A stretch of 13,811 nt of DNA from JAZNBI01 sp045586995. Lineage in GTDB: Bacteria > Bacillota > Clostridia > Oscillospirales > CAG-272. The notes beneath the pieces were generated by a model. The model saw nothing but the letters and a program-made list of their open reading frames with translations. It was not told the DNA's origin and did no database searches. This document shows positions 1-7,013 of the stretch, piece by piece. The position numbers and the translations under genes are program-made. How positions within the stretch are numbered: the first letter of the stretch is position 1; every line of letters starts with the position of its first letter. The DNA is taken from positions 1 to 13,811 of the forward strand of contig JAZNBI010000080.1 of NCBI GenBank assembly GCA_045586995.1, in the 5' to 3' direction.

Positions 1-669
1 CGAGAAGGGATAAGCACAAAGGAGCTTGATAACGTTATAAGACGTCACATCGAGCGTTCGGGTGCAAAGCCGTCCTTTCTCGGGTATGGCGGATTTCCGG
101 GCTCGGCGTGCATCAGTATTAATGATGAGGTCATTCACGGAATTCCGTCCGCAACTCGTATCCTTCAAGAGGGCGATATAGTAAAGGTCGACGTCGGCGC
201 GTATTATAAGGGATTCCACGGTGACAGCGCCAGAACGTTTCCTGTCGGGCGGGTAAGCGAAGAAGCAAAAAAGCTTATTGAAGTTACAAAAGCAAGCTTC
301 TATGCAGGCCTGGCGGCTGTGAAGACGGGAAACAGATTAGGCGATGTCGGAAGCGCTATTGACGAAACGGTCAGCCAAAACGGATTTAGCGTCGTAAGAC
401 GTTATATCGGTCACGGCATCGGCAGAGAATTGCACGAAAGTCCCGATGTTCCGAATTACGGAACTGCAGGCAGAGGAGTACGGCTCTGCGCCGGAATGAC
501 GATTGCTATTGAGCCCATGGTCAATGTAGGTACTTATGAGGTGCGTGAGATGAATGACGGCTGGACGGTGAAAACCGCAGACGGAAAGCTCTCGGCACAC
601 TATGAAAATACCGTTGCATTGACAAGCGAAGGAGTTTTGATACTCACCGAGGTAGAGCGTGGATTTTAA
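1..669 (+). CDS. map: Methionine aminopeptidase, type I (5' partial)
   Basis: Removes the initiator methionine from nascent proteins in the cytoplasm. The reading frame is open from base 1, giving 222 residues; the family is about 250 residues long, so roughly 27 N-terminal residues lie outside the window. All five metal ligands of the pita-bread fold are visible: Asp at 190-192 (VDVG), Asp at 223-225 (HGDSAR), His at 412-414 (GHGIG), Glu at 511-513 (IEPM) and Glu at 604-606 (HYENT). The substrate-binding His of the IHGIPS motif is at 136-138. A first internal ATG at 319 would delete two metal ligands, so it is not the true start. The gene sits upstream of infA, the usual Firmicutes order; secY and adk would be expected further upstream. 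No terminator follows, so it is probably co-transcribed with infA. Confidence 0.97.
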   Translation, partial: REGISTKELDNVIRRHIERSGAKPSFLGYGGFPGSACISINDEVIHGIPSATRILQEGDIVKVDVGAYYKGFHGDSARTFPVGRVSEEAKKLIEVTKASFYAGLAAVKTGNRLGDVGSAIDETVSQNGFSVVRRYIGHGIGRELHESPDVPNYGTAGRGVRLCAGMTIAIEPMVNVGTYEVREMNDGWTVKTADGKLSAHYENTVALTSEGVLILTEVERGF

Positions 670-727
670 AAGCACGGATAATCGGCAGATTCGATATTTA
701 CCGATGCTTCGATAAAAATGATGTTGA

Positions 728-746
728 GCGATTTTAGAAAGATCGC
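728..746 (+). promoter_or_regulatory. Hairpin in the map-infA gap
   Basis: GCGATTTT (728-735) pairs with AAGATCGC (739-746) through 8 base pairs, one of them a G-U wobble, around a 3-nt AGA loop. It lies 21 nt upstream of the infA Shine-Dalgarno sequence. There is no T tract, so it is not a classical terminator. It could stabilise or process the mRNA, or affect infA translation; no function is demonstrated. In many Clostridia a KOW-domain RNA-binding protein gene lies between map and infA, but this gap (670-779) has no gene that I can support. Confidence 0.4.
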
Positions 747-779
747 AAACAGTTCAAATATTTGATTGGAGGGATTTTT

Positions 780-998
780 CTGCCAAAAGACGATGTGATA
801 GAGTTTGAAGGTACTGTTGTTGAAGCATTGCCAAACGCGGTCTTCAAAGTCAAGCTCCCCAATGAGCATATAGTAACGGCTCATATATCCGGGAAGCTGA
901 GAATGAATTATATTAAAATATTGCCGGGTGACCACGTGACCGTTGAGGTTTCCATATACGACCTCAATAAAGGCAGAATTACCTGGCGCACAAAATAA
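780..998 (+). CDS. infA: Translation initiation factor IF-1, apparent CTG start
   Basis: IF-1 binds the A site of the 30S subunit and acts with IF-2 and IF-3 in initiation. From CTG at 780 the product is 72 residues, exactly the usual family length, and begins MPKDDVIEFEGTV, matching the typical IF-1 N-terminus. The OB-fold core VTAHISGKLRMNYIKILPGD and the C-terminal DLNKGRITWR motif are intact. Start choice: GGAGG at 768-772 lies 7 nt before CTG 780. The only other plausible in-frame start, TTG at 762, has no Shine-Dalgarno sequence and would add six residues (MIGGIF) not normal for IF-1. ATT at 774 is too close to the Shine-Dalgarno sequence. A sequencing error at the first base of an ATG cannot be excluded. 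The gene lies between map and rpmJ as expected. Confidence 0.95.
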   Translation: MPKDDVIEFEGTVVEALPNAVFKVKLPNEHIVTAHISGKLRMNYIKILPGDHVTVEVSIYDLNKGRITWRTK

Positions 999-1024
999 TG
1001 TGAAGAAAGGTATGGTGTTATCCA

Positions 1025-1138
1025 ATGAAAGTAAAACCATCCGTTAAAAAAATCTGCGAAAAATGCAAGGTTATCAAAAGAAAAGGCCATATAATGGTTA
1101 TCTGCGAAAACCCGAAGCATAAACAAAAGCAGGGCTGA
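1025..1138 (+). CDS. rpmJ: Ribosomal protein bL36, zinc-binding (C+) form
   Basis: A component of the large ribosomal subunit. The ORF encodes 37 residues starting MKVKPSVKKICEKC, a standard L36 length. Four zinc ligands are present, Cys11, Cys14, Cys27 and His32, which makes this the zinc-ribbon form rather than the zinc-independent paralogue. The Shine-Dalgarno sequence GAAAGG (1005-1010) is rather far from the ATG (14 nt), so translation may be partly coupled to infA, which ends 26 nt upstream. The gene is too short for many gene finders but is certain from sequence and position between infA and rpsM. Confidence 0.96.
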   Translation: MKVKPSVKKICEKCKVIKRKGHIMVICENPKHKQKQG

Positions 1139-1183
1139 TTTACAGTTGAAAACAAAAACCAAACAGAGAGGTGAAAAAACAGA

Positions 1184-1552
1184 ATGGCTCGTATAGCTGG
1201 TGTTGATATTCCTAACTCAAAGCGTGTGGAAATAGCTCTTACCTATATTTACGGAATAGGAAAAAGCAGTGCGGCAAAGATTTTGGCTAAGACCGGAATA
1301 AATCCCGACACACGTGCAAAGGATCTCACAGAAGAAGAAGTTGCAAAGCTTCGCGATGAGATAGAAAATGAATATACCGTTGAAGGTGATCTCCGCCGTG
1401 ACGTTGCTCTTAATATCAAGAGAATGGTGGAAATCAACTGCTACCCCGGTATCAGACACAGAAAAGGTCTGCCCGTAAGAGGACAGAGAACCAAAACAAA
1501 CGCAAGAACCAGAAAAGGTCCGGCGAAGACTATCGCGAACAAGAAGAAATAA
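1184..1552 (+). CDS. rpsM: Ribosomal protein uS13
   Basis: A head protein of the 30S subunit that contacts the large subunit and P-site tRNA. It has 122 residues, the normal length, starting MARIAGVDIPNSKRVEIALTY. The helix-hairpin-helix segment is around YIYGIGKSSA (residues 22-31). The basic C-terminal tail with GIRHRKGLPVRGQRTKTNAR reaches toward the P site. GAGGTG at 1168-1173 is the ribosome binding site, 10 nt before the ATG. It is followed after 16 nt by rpsK. Confidence 0.98.
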   Translation: MARIAGVDIPNSKRVEIALTYIYGIGKSSAAKILAKTGINPDTRAKDLTEEEVAKLRDEIENEYTVEGDLRRDVALNIKRMVEINCYPGIRHRKGLPVRGQRTKTNARTRKGPAKTIANKKK

Positions 1553-1568
1553 AGGAGTGGCATAACAG

Positions 1569-1964
1569 ATGGCTAAAGTTGCAAAGAAGGTTATCAAGAA
1601 ACGCCGTGAACGTAAAAATATTGAAAAAGGCACAGTTCACATTCGTGCAACCTTCAATAATACAATTATCACTATTACCGATGTCGCAGGAAATTCAATT
1701 TCATGGGCATCCGCAGGTGAACTTGGCTTCAAGGGTTCCAGAAAGTCTACTCCGTTTGCAGCTCAGTCGGCAGCAGAAACCGCCGCAAAAGCAGCAATCG
1801 AACATGGCCTTAAGACAGTTGAAGTCTATGTAAAGGGTCCGGGTTCCGGACGTGAGTCCGCAATTCGTGCGCTTGAAACAGTCGGTCTCCAGATTACAAC
1901 CATCAGAGACGTAACCCCTATTCCTCACAATGGTTGCAGACCGCCTAAACGCAGACGCGTTTAA
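1569..1964 (+). CDS. rpsK: Ribosomal protein uS11
   Basis: A platform protein of the 30S subunit, close to the mRNA exit region. It has 131 residues. The body contains the family signature GTVHIRATFNNTIITITD (residues 21-38) and the C-terminal motif DVTPIPHNGCRPPKRRRV, which is nearly invariant in bacteria. AAAGGAG at 1551-1557 overlaps the end of rpsM and lies 11 nt before the ATG. It is part of the contiguous S13-S11-S4-alpha-L17 operon segment. Confidence 0.98.
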   Translation: MAKVAKKVIKKRRERKNIEKGTVHIRATFNNTIITITDVAGNSISWASAGELGFKGSRKSTPFAAQSAAETAAKAAIEHGLKTVEVYVKGPGSGRESAIRALETVGLQITTIRDVTPIPHNGCRPPKRRRV

Positions 1965-1988
1965 TTAATATCAGGAGGTAGCTCAATA

Positions 1989-2615
1989 ATGGCAAGATAT
2001 ACTGGTCCTGTTTGCAGACTTTGCCGCAGAGAAGGCACAAAGCTCTTCCTCAAAGGCGAACGTTGCATGACAGGTAAATGCGCGATTGACCGCAGAAATT
2101 CCGCACCCGGTCAACATGGAGCAAGCGGAAAGAAATTGAAAGAGTACGGCAGACAGCTTCGCGAAAAGCAGAAGGTAAGAAGATATTACGGCGTGCTCGA
2201 GAAGCAGTTTGTTAACTATTATGAAGAGGCAGACCGCAGAGAAGGTATGACAGGTGAAAACCTTTTGAAGCTTCTTGAAAGTCGTCTTGACAACGTAGTA
2301 TACAGAATGGGTATGGCAGAAAGCCGCAGGGAAGCACGTCAGCTCGTTCTTCATGAGCACTTTGAGCTTAACGGCAAGAAGGTAAACATTCCCTCCATGC
2401 TTGTTAAAGTAGGAGATGTTGTTACGGTAAGAGAGAACTTCCGTTCATCCGAGAAATTCAAATTCTTGGCAGAGGGAATATCCTCAAAGCTTTCTCCGAA
2501 GTGGCTTGAAGTTAATAAGGAAAAATGTTCGGCAAAGGTAATCGCGCTTCCCGAAAGAGAAGATATCGATTTCCCGATTAACGAACAGCTTATCGTAGAG
2601 CTCTACTCCAAGTAA
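1989..2615 (+). CDS. rpsD: Ribosomal protein uS4, zinc-binding form
   Basis: A primary 16S rRNA-binding protein that nucleates 30S assembly; in several bacteria it also represses translation of its own operon. It has 208 residues. The N-terminus carries four cysteines, Cys9, Cys12, Cys26 and Cys31, forming the zinc-binding variant of S4. The S4 RNA-binding domain follows at about residues 98-160 (SRLDNVVYRMGMAESRREAR). The Shine-Dalgarno sequence AGGAGGT (1973-1979) lies 9 nt from the ATG, an optimal context. It is placed between rpsK and rpoA, as in Bacillus-like alpha operons from other Firmicutes that have rpsD here. Confidence 0.98.
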   Translation: MARYTGPVCRLCRREGTKLFLKGERCMTGKCAIDRRNSAPGQHGASGKKLKEYGRQLREKQKVRRYYGVLEKQFVNYYEEADRREGMTGENLLKLLESRLDNVVYRMGMAESRREARQLVLHEHFELNGKKVNIPSMLVKVGDVVTVRENFRSSEKFKFLAEGISSKLSPKWLEVNKEKCSAKVIALPEREDIDFPINEQLIVELYSK

Positions 2616-2636
2616 TACCACAGTGGTTCGGTATTA
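2613..2636 (+). other. Inverted repeat over the rpsD stop codon
   Basis: TAATACC (2613-2619, including the rpsD stop codon) is complementary to GGTATTA (2630-2636) across a 10-nt loop. The loop itself contains ACAGTGGT, which allows an alternative small palindrome with the upstream ACCAC. It is followed by only a few T residues, so it would be at best a weak attenuator or an RNA processing site in the 101-nt rpsD-rpoA gap. No consensus promoter for rpoA was recognised in the gap. Confidence 0.35.
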
Positions 2637-2716
2637 TTTGTATATGTCGAGCCGCAAAATGTTTTTATCCAATTAAATTTTGTTAAAAAGAATTATAACA
2701 GGAGGTATTATTTGGA

Positions 2717-3691
2717 ATGATAGAGATATACAAGCCCAATATCACAACAGTTGATTTGAGTGAGGACGGCAGAAAGGGTAAATTTATTGTCGACCCACTT
2801 GAACGCGGATACGGGATTACGCTCGGAAATTCACTTCGCAGAGTGCTGCTCAGCTCTTTGCCGGGAGTGGCTGTTACCAGCATTAAGATCGATGGAATTC
2901 TCCATGAATTTTCAACGGTTCCCGGAGTAAGAGAAGATGTTACCGAAATAGTACTCAATGTCAAAGGAATTACAGCAAAGCTTCATTGCAATACTCCAAA
3001 GACAGTTGTAATTGACGTTGTCGGTGAAAAGGAAGTTACAGCCGGCGATATCAAGCAGGATTCAGATATAGAGATATTGAATCCGGACCTCCATATAGCA
3101 AGCGTTAAAGAAAATGAGAAGCTTTATATGGAGCTTACATTTGAGCACGGACGCGGATATGTTTCTCAGGAGCGCAACAAGCAAAACCATGCAAAGTTGC
3201 TGGGAAATAATACTTCGGCTCCGCTCGGAACGATATATACCGATTCTATTTACACACCCGTATACAATGTAAATTATACTGTTGAAAGCACACGTGTCGG
3301 AACAGTAAACGACCTTGATAAACTTACTCTCGAAGTTTTGACAAACGGTACTATTTCGGCAAAAGAGGCGGTTTCACTTGGCGCCAAGATTCTCAACGAG
3401 CATCTCAACTTATTTGTCGACCTTTCGGATCAGGCAAAGAAGGCAGAAATAATGGTTGAGAGAGAAGAAACTATAAAAGAAAAAGTTCTTGAGATGACCA
3501 TTGAGGAACTTGACATGTCTGTACGTAGCTTTAACTGCTTGAAGCGTGCAGGCATCGATACAGTTGAAGATTTGACTAATCGTACTGAAGAGGATATGAT
3601 AAAGGTTCGTAACCTCGGTAAGAAATCGCTCGAAGAAGTTATACAAAGATTACATTCTCTCGGTCTTGAACTTAAAAAAGAAGAGGACTGA
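2717..3691 (+). CDS. rpoA: DNA-directed RNA polymerase subunit alpha
   Basis: Dimerises to scaffold assembly of beta and beta-prime and contacts upstream promoter DNA and activators. It has 324 residues, slightly longer than Bacillus RpoA. The N-terminal domain (about 1-230) holds the conserved ERGYGITLGNSLRRVLLSSLPG motif near residues 29-50 and VREDVTEIVLN near 71-81. The C-terminal domain (about 255-320) has the helix-hairpin-helix region NCLKRAGIDTVEDL and VRNLGKKSLEEV that binds UP elements. Its ribosome binding site is GGAGG at 2701-2705, 11 nt before the ATG. It is flanked by rpsD and rplQ. Confidence 0.98.
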   Translation: MIEIYKPNITTVDLSEDGRKGKFIVDPLERGYGITLGNSLRRVLLSSLPGVAVTSIKIDGILHEFSTVPGVREDVTEIVLNVKGITAKLHCNTPKTVVIDVVGEKEVTAGDIKQDSDIEILNPDLHIASVKENEKLYMELTFEHGRGYVSQERNKQNHAKLLGNNTSAPLGTIYTDSIYTPVYNVNYTVESTRVGTVNDLDKLTLEVLTNGTISAKEAVSLGAKILNEHLNLFVDLSDQAKKAEIMVEREETIKEKVLEMTIEELDMSVRSFNCLKRAGIDTVEDLTNRTEEDMIKVRNLGKKSLEEVIQRLHSLGLELKKEED

Positions 3692-3732
3692 GCAGAGTAC
3701 CTTATTAAGAACAGCAGAAGGAGGGAATTATA

Positions 3733-4137
3733 ATGCCCGGAACCAGAAAACTCGGCAGACCCACAGCGCACAGAGATGCGATGCTTCGCGGTCTTGTCAC
3801 TTATCTGCTTGAAAATGGCTCTGTTGAAACAACTCTTACAAGAGCAAAGGAAATCAGGTCCATAGCAGAAAAAATGATTACACTCGGCAAGAAAAACACT
3901 CTTGCTTCTCGCCGCGCGGCGTTTTCATACATTACTAAAAGAGAAGTAGTTACAAAGGTGTTCGATGTGTTGGCACCCCAATATGAAAACCGTAACGGCG
4001 GATACACACAGATTTTCAAGCTTGGCCCGCGCAGAGGAGATGCCTCTGAGATGGCTTTGATTCGTCTTATAGATTATAAGACACCCGAAAAGAAGGACGC
4101 GAAGAAGGACACAAAGAAGTCCGAAGCAGAAGCATAA
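3733..4137 (+). CDS. rplQ: Ribosomal protein bL17
   Basis: A large-subunit protein near the peptide exit tunnel. It has 134 residues, starting MPGTRKLGRPTAHRDAMLRGL, the family signature. The conserved core ends at about residue 115 (RGDASEMALIRLIDYK); it is followed by a lysine-rich, low-complexity tail (PEKKDAKKDTKKSEAEA) that extends it beyond the roughly 112-120 residues common in Firmicutes. AAGGAGGG at 3718-3725 lies 7 nt from the ATG. It is the last gene of the ribosomal operon, followed by a strong terminator. Confidence 0.97.
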   Translation: MPGTRKLGRPTAHRDAMLRGLVTYLLENGSVETTLTRAKEIRSIAEKMITLGKKNTLASRRAAFSYITKREVVTKVFDVLAPQYENRNGGYTQIFKLGPRRGDASEMALIRLIDYKTPEKKDAKKDTKKSEAEA

Positions 4138-4170
4138 GCGGCTGCCGCGAATAATCCTTAAATAAAATCA

Positions 4171-4216
4171 GGACTATTGCAAAAGTGCTTTGGGTACATT
4201 GCAATAGTCCCTTTTT
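4171..4216. terminator. Bidirectional intrinsic terminator between convergent genes
   Basis: GGACTATTGCAA (4171-4182) pairs perfectly with TTGCAATAGTCC (4199-4210), a 12-bp stem with a 16-nt loop. On the + strand it is followed by CTTTTTATT, so it ends the rplQ transcript. On the - strand the stem begins only 4 nt after the stop codon of the cysteine-desulfurase-like gene and is followed by TGATTTTATTT, a moderate T-rich tail, so it probably serves that gene as well. A smaller 4-bp GCGG/CCGC hairpin (4138-4148) follows the rplQ stop codon. Confidence 0.9.
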
Positions 4217-5387
4217 ATTGTGAGCTTTTGCTTTTTAAAATATCCTTCAGGACACGGTACATTGCCTCAATGTCGTTTGTTGTGTTAAAAATACTTAAGC
4301 TTGCACGAACGGCACCCTGAGCGACACTTCCGAGTGTTCTGTGGCCGAGCGCAGAGCAATGGAATCCCGAGCGCACGCATATTCCCTCATCATTCAGCTC
4401 GCGAGAAACGGTGTCGGGAGATATACCGTTTAGATTAAAGAGTATGACCGAACCGCAAAAATCCTTTGCGTACACCGTTATACCCGAGGTGTTTTCCAGC
4501 ATTTCGCGAGCGCGTACAAAAAGTGTTTTTTCGTGCTCTGAAATGTTTTCGAGCCCAATCTCATTCAGTTTTTTTATACCCTCGCAAAGTCCTGCAAGCG
4601 CAGGAGTCGGCAGAGTACCCGACTCATAACGTTCGGGCGTTATGTCCGGCATTCTGCTTTCAAGCGAGCTTATGCCATTACCGCCTTCAACAAGGGTGTC
4701 AAGCTGCACGTCTTTGTTTATAACGACAAGCCCGCCTCCCTGAATTCCATAAAGCCCCTTATGGCTCGGAGCGCATAAAAAATCTATATTCATATCGCTG
4801 ATATTTATGGGTATATGACCTGCCGACTGTGCCGCATCAAGAGCGAAAAAAACTCCTTTTTGACGGCATATCTCCCCGATCTTTTGAACAGGTAAAATTC
4901 TTGAGCAGATGTTTGGGATATGAGTGCATATCAGCAGCTTGGTGTTCGGTTGTATAAGCCGAAGAATATCGTTGCAGATTTCCTCGTCCGATAAAAAAAT
5001 ATAATCCTTTCCGTTTTGCTTTTTTACGGTGTGAAAAATGTTATAGGTTATAATTCCGTCTGACGTCATTTTGTATATTGGACGGTATACGGAATTGTGC
5101 TCGAAATCACTGATTATGACGTGGTCGCCCCTTTTCAGTATGCCTTTTATGACCGTATTAAGAGCGTAGGTGGTATTAAGAGTAAAAAAAACCTTCTCGG
5201 GAGAGGGTGAGCCGAAAAAATCTGCCGCAAGAACACGACATTCATATATTTTTTGCGCGGCGCGCATAGAAAGAAAATGTGAGCTTCTGCCCGGGTTGCC
5301 GCAATAGTATTTTATACATTGTGTTACTTCGTTTATAACCTCGCGCGGTTTTGGAAAAGTTGTGGCAGCGTTATCAAGATAAATCAT
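4215..5387 (-). CDS. Cysteine desulfurase-like class V aminotransferase-fold enzyme
   Basis: A PLP enzyme expected to take sulfur from cysteine (or selenium from selenocysteine) as an enzyme-bound persulfide. It has 390 residues from the chosen ATG. Visible landmarks are LDNAATTFPKP at 4-14, His97 in EHNS (stacks on PLP), Asp184 in LDAAQSAGH, the PLP lysine Lys210 in APSHKG, and the probable catalytic Cys344 in VRSGFHCS. Start: the ATG at 5387 has GGAG (complement of 5394-5397) 6 nt upstream and gives the usual N-terminus; a GTG at 5456 would add 23 residues without a ribosome binding site. It lies 55 nt downstream of a DUF3343 gene, a pairing seen for members of this subfamily (distinct from housekeeping IscS/NifS/SufS; no IscU or Suf genes are adjacent). 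The substrate, S or Se, is an inference. It ends at the shared terminator. Confidence 0.88.
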   Translation of the reverse strand: MIYLDNAATTFPKPREVINEVTQCIKYYCGNPGRSSHFLSMRAAQKIYECRVLAADFFGSPSPEKVFFTLNTTYALNTVIKGILKRGDHVIISDFEHNSVYRPIYKMTSDGIITYNIFHTVKKQNGKDYIFLSDEEICNDILRLIQPNTKLLICTHIPNICSRILPVQKIGEICRQKGVFFALDAAQSAGHIPINISDMNIDFLCAPSHKGLYGIQGGGLVVINKDVQLDTLVEGGNGISSLESRMPDITPERYESGTLPTPALAGLCEGIKKLNEIGLENISEHEKTLFVRAREMLENTSGITVYAKDFCGSVILFNLNGISPDTVSRELNDEGICVRSGFHCSALGHRTLGSVAQGAVRASLSIFNTTNDIEAMYRVLKDILKSKSSQ

Positions 5388-5442
5388 ATTATGCTCCATA
5401 CCGCATTTGCGGCTCAAATAAATTTTTTGTGTTGCGTGCTTT

Positions 5443-5682
5443 TTATATGATCTCACCGCCGCTGCCGTTTACATACCGACTGACGGGGATATCAGAAGCA
5501 TTAAGCAGATGACGTACTTGGCGCAAGCGGTTGCAGGGAAATTCTATGCCGTAGGTACAACCCCTGCGCGCAAACGACGAATCAAGCTTTACCACAACAG
5601 AATCAATACCGTTTGCTAAAAGCTCGTTGTGCGCTTTCATAGCGTATGTCAGCGATGTTGTAGACGCGGTACATTGCCTCAT
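5443..5682 (-). CDS. DUF3343 protein, putative sulfur/selenium carrier
   Basis: A small cytoplasmic protein of 79 residues. It resembles DUF3343 proteins, which are annotated as putative Se/S carriers because they co-occur with selenium and cysteine desulfurase genes. The pattern seen is an N-terminal strand with TASTTSLTYAMKAHNELLANGI, then VVKLDSSFARRGCTYGIEF with the conserved Cys42, then a helix and a final strand ending DIPVSRYV. Cys42 in the GCxYG motif is the likely persulfide/perselenide acceptor (inference); Cys4 and Cys50 are also present. Start: the ATG at 5682 has GAGG (complement of 5689-5692) 6 nt upstream; an ATG 12 nt earlier (5694) lies only 2 nt from a GGAG and is less likely. 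It is probably an operon with the downstream desulfurase-like gene. Confidence 0.8.
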   Translation of the reverse strand: MRQCTASTTSLTYAMKAHNELLANGIDSVVVKLDSSFARRGCTYGIEFPCNRLRQVRHLLNASDIPVSRYVNGSGGEII

Positions 5683-5701
5683 AAAATGCCTCATTTCTCC
5701 G

Positions 5702-5721
5702 CCAATATTTATAAAAATTGG
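5702..5721. promoter_or_regulatory. Near-perfect 20-bp palindrome upstream of the DUF3343 gene
   Basis: The two 10-nt halves CCAATATTTA and TAAAAATTGG are complementary at 9 of 10 positions (A-A mismatch at 5707/5716). It lies just upstream of the ribosome binding site of the DUF3343/desulfurase-like pair. The symmetry, lack of a loop and AT-rich centre fit a dimeric repressor operator; no regulator is identified. The minus strand contains TATAAA here, but no convincing -35 hexamer was found at 16-18 nt. Confidence 0.4.
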
Positions 5722-5729
5722 GAAACGCT

Positions 5730-5748
5730 CGTTTTCGGCGGGAAAACG
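5730..5748. repeat. Inverted repeat in the ylbJ-DUF3343 gap
   Basis: CGTTTTC (5730-5736) and GAAAACG (5742-5748) form a 7-bp stem around GGCGG; an overlapping alternative stem is CGGCG (5736-5740) with CGCCG (5747-5751). No T tract follows on either strand, so it is not a clear terminator. It may nevertheless separate ylbJ from the downstream pair. Apart from this and the neighbouring palindrome, 5683-5822 holds no supportable gene. Confidence 0.4.
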
Positions 5749-5822
5749 CCGTTAAGGAATTAATAAGATATCCCATATCATAACCGGCAGACCGTGTGTT
5801 TGGTCGGCTGTTTCCTTCATTG

Positions 5823-7013
5823 TCAATATATGTCGGATTTCGAAGTAATGTGAGGATATAAAAAACGGTAGAGGGCGACAACAGTGCATATAATAAATAA
5901 GAGATTACAAAAAACAACAGCCAAATTTATAGGAGCGCTGCCGTTATATGCGTTAACGCTTTCAAGCGAATTTAACGTGTTTGGAAAGAGTAAAATTCCG
6001 CAAGCGGTTATCAAAGCCGTGAGAATTCCGTGGAAAAATTTTGCAATAAAATACGGGAAAAACGAAATGCGTTTTTTTCTGGATTGACGCTTTGTTCCGC
6101 AAATCGACATAATTTGAAAATGAACAGACAAGCCCGACCACCCGACGATAAAAGCAGAGAGTAAGATGCCCGCAAATTTATTTTTTAACAATGCCGCTTC
6201 ACACGTTCCGCTTGAAATTTCAAGAAAGCCCAAAATAAAAACGCGAATTTCGGGAAGGATATCAAAATAATCAAGCGTGCGGGATAAGCATCCTATAATT
6301 GATGAAAAAAATATTATATAGGCGCAAACTATAAGCATAGAAAAAGCGGATTGGCTTATGGCGTCGGTGAATATACCGATGCTGAGCGTTTTTTTGATGG
6401 TGTATAATTGTTTTTGGCTTTTTGTTTTGTTTTTTCGTGATATAATATTTCCTAAAACGCCGATAATAATAGCGGCAATTACCGAGCAGACCCATATAAG
6501 AACTCCTATTTTTCGATTGGAATAAAGCGAGATCCCGACGGCGTTGATTACAAAAGCGGAGCTTGCGTTATTTGTAAATGTCAAAAGTCGTTCGAATTCT
6601 TCGCGTTCGATTACGTCGGACTCATAAAGCGATGCAGCTACACGCGCGCCGATTGGATATCCGCATAAAAATCCAAGAATAACAGCGCATCCGCCCGAGC
6701 CCGATATGCCGAAAAGCAAATTCATTGGTTTTTTGAAAATCTTGCCGAGTAATTCTGAGCATCCGTTTACCATCAACTCGGATATTACCATAAAGGGAAA
6801 GAGTGACGGAATTATAGATTTTACGCAGAGTGCCATACCTTTTCCGACATATTCAATAGCTATATCGGAATTTTTTAATATTACCGCAAACGAGAGAATG
6901 CTCATAAAGCAAAACAGTATCGTTCCGTTGGTTATTTTTTTTGATTGGATGAAGCAGCTTAATTTTGAATTTTTGGTTATGCATATCACCCCTTTTGCAT
7001 AAAATTTAAACAC
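5823..7013 (-). CDS. ylbJ: Sporulation integral membrane protein YlbJ/SpoVV
   Basis: In Bacillus subtilis YlbJ (SpoVV) is a mother-cell sigma-E-controlled protein, related to nucleoside-transporter Gate-domain proteins, that moves dipicolinic acid across the outer forespore membrane. This ORF has up to 396 residues (Bacillus about 408) and many hydrophobic segments, for example near 30-46, 60-80, 98-120 and 210-235. Family-like motifs include KSIIPSLFPFMVISELM and GGCAVILGFLCGYPIGARVA, followed by FTNNASSAFVINAVG. The start is uncertain: GTG 7013 gives the longest form, GTG 6989 and ATG 6905 are alternatives, and none has a well-spaced ribosome binding site. It is divergent from yqfC across 58 nt, where no clear sigma-A promoter is seen, as expected if sporulation sigma factors drive both. 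Confidence 0.88.
   Translation of the reverse strand: MFKFYAKGVICITKNSKLSCFIQSKKITNGTILFCFMSILSFAVILKNSDIAIEYVGKGMALCVKSIIPSLFPFMVISELMVNGCSELLGKIFKKPMNLLFGISGSGGCAVILGFLCGYPIGARVAASLYESDVIEREEFERLLTFTNNASSAFVINAVGISLYSNRKIGVLIWVCSVIAAIIIGVLGNIISRKNKTKSQKQLYTIKKTLSIGIFTDAISQSAFSMLIVCAYIIFFSSIIGCLSRTLDYFDILPEIRVFILGFLEISSGTCEAALLKNKFAGILLSAFIVGWSGLSVHFQIMSICGTKRQSRKKRISFFPYFIAKFFHGILTALITACGILLFPNTLNSLESVNAYNGSAPINLAVVFCNLLFIICTVVALYRFLYPHITSKSDIY

Noticed and set aside
762..779. TTG 762 as the infA start
   Set aside because: It has no Shine-Dalgarno sequence and adds six residues foreign to IF-1, whereas CTG 780 fits both length and ribosome binding site.
5752..5820. A 22-codon minus-strand ORF just after the ylbJ stop (starts MKETADQTHG)
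   Set aside because: No Shine-Dalgarno sequence precedes it, and no family or conserved role is recognised.
5603..5917. A 104-codon minus-strand open frame across the ylbJ-DUF3343 gap
   Set aside because: It overlaps the 3' end of ylbJ and the 5' part of the DUF3343 gene in another frame, has no recognisable ribosome binding site or family motif, and ignores the well-supported neighbouring starts.
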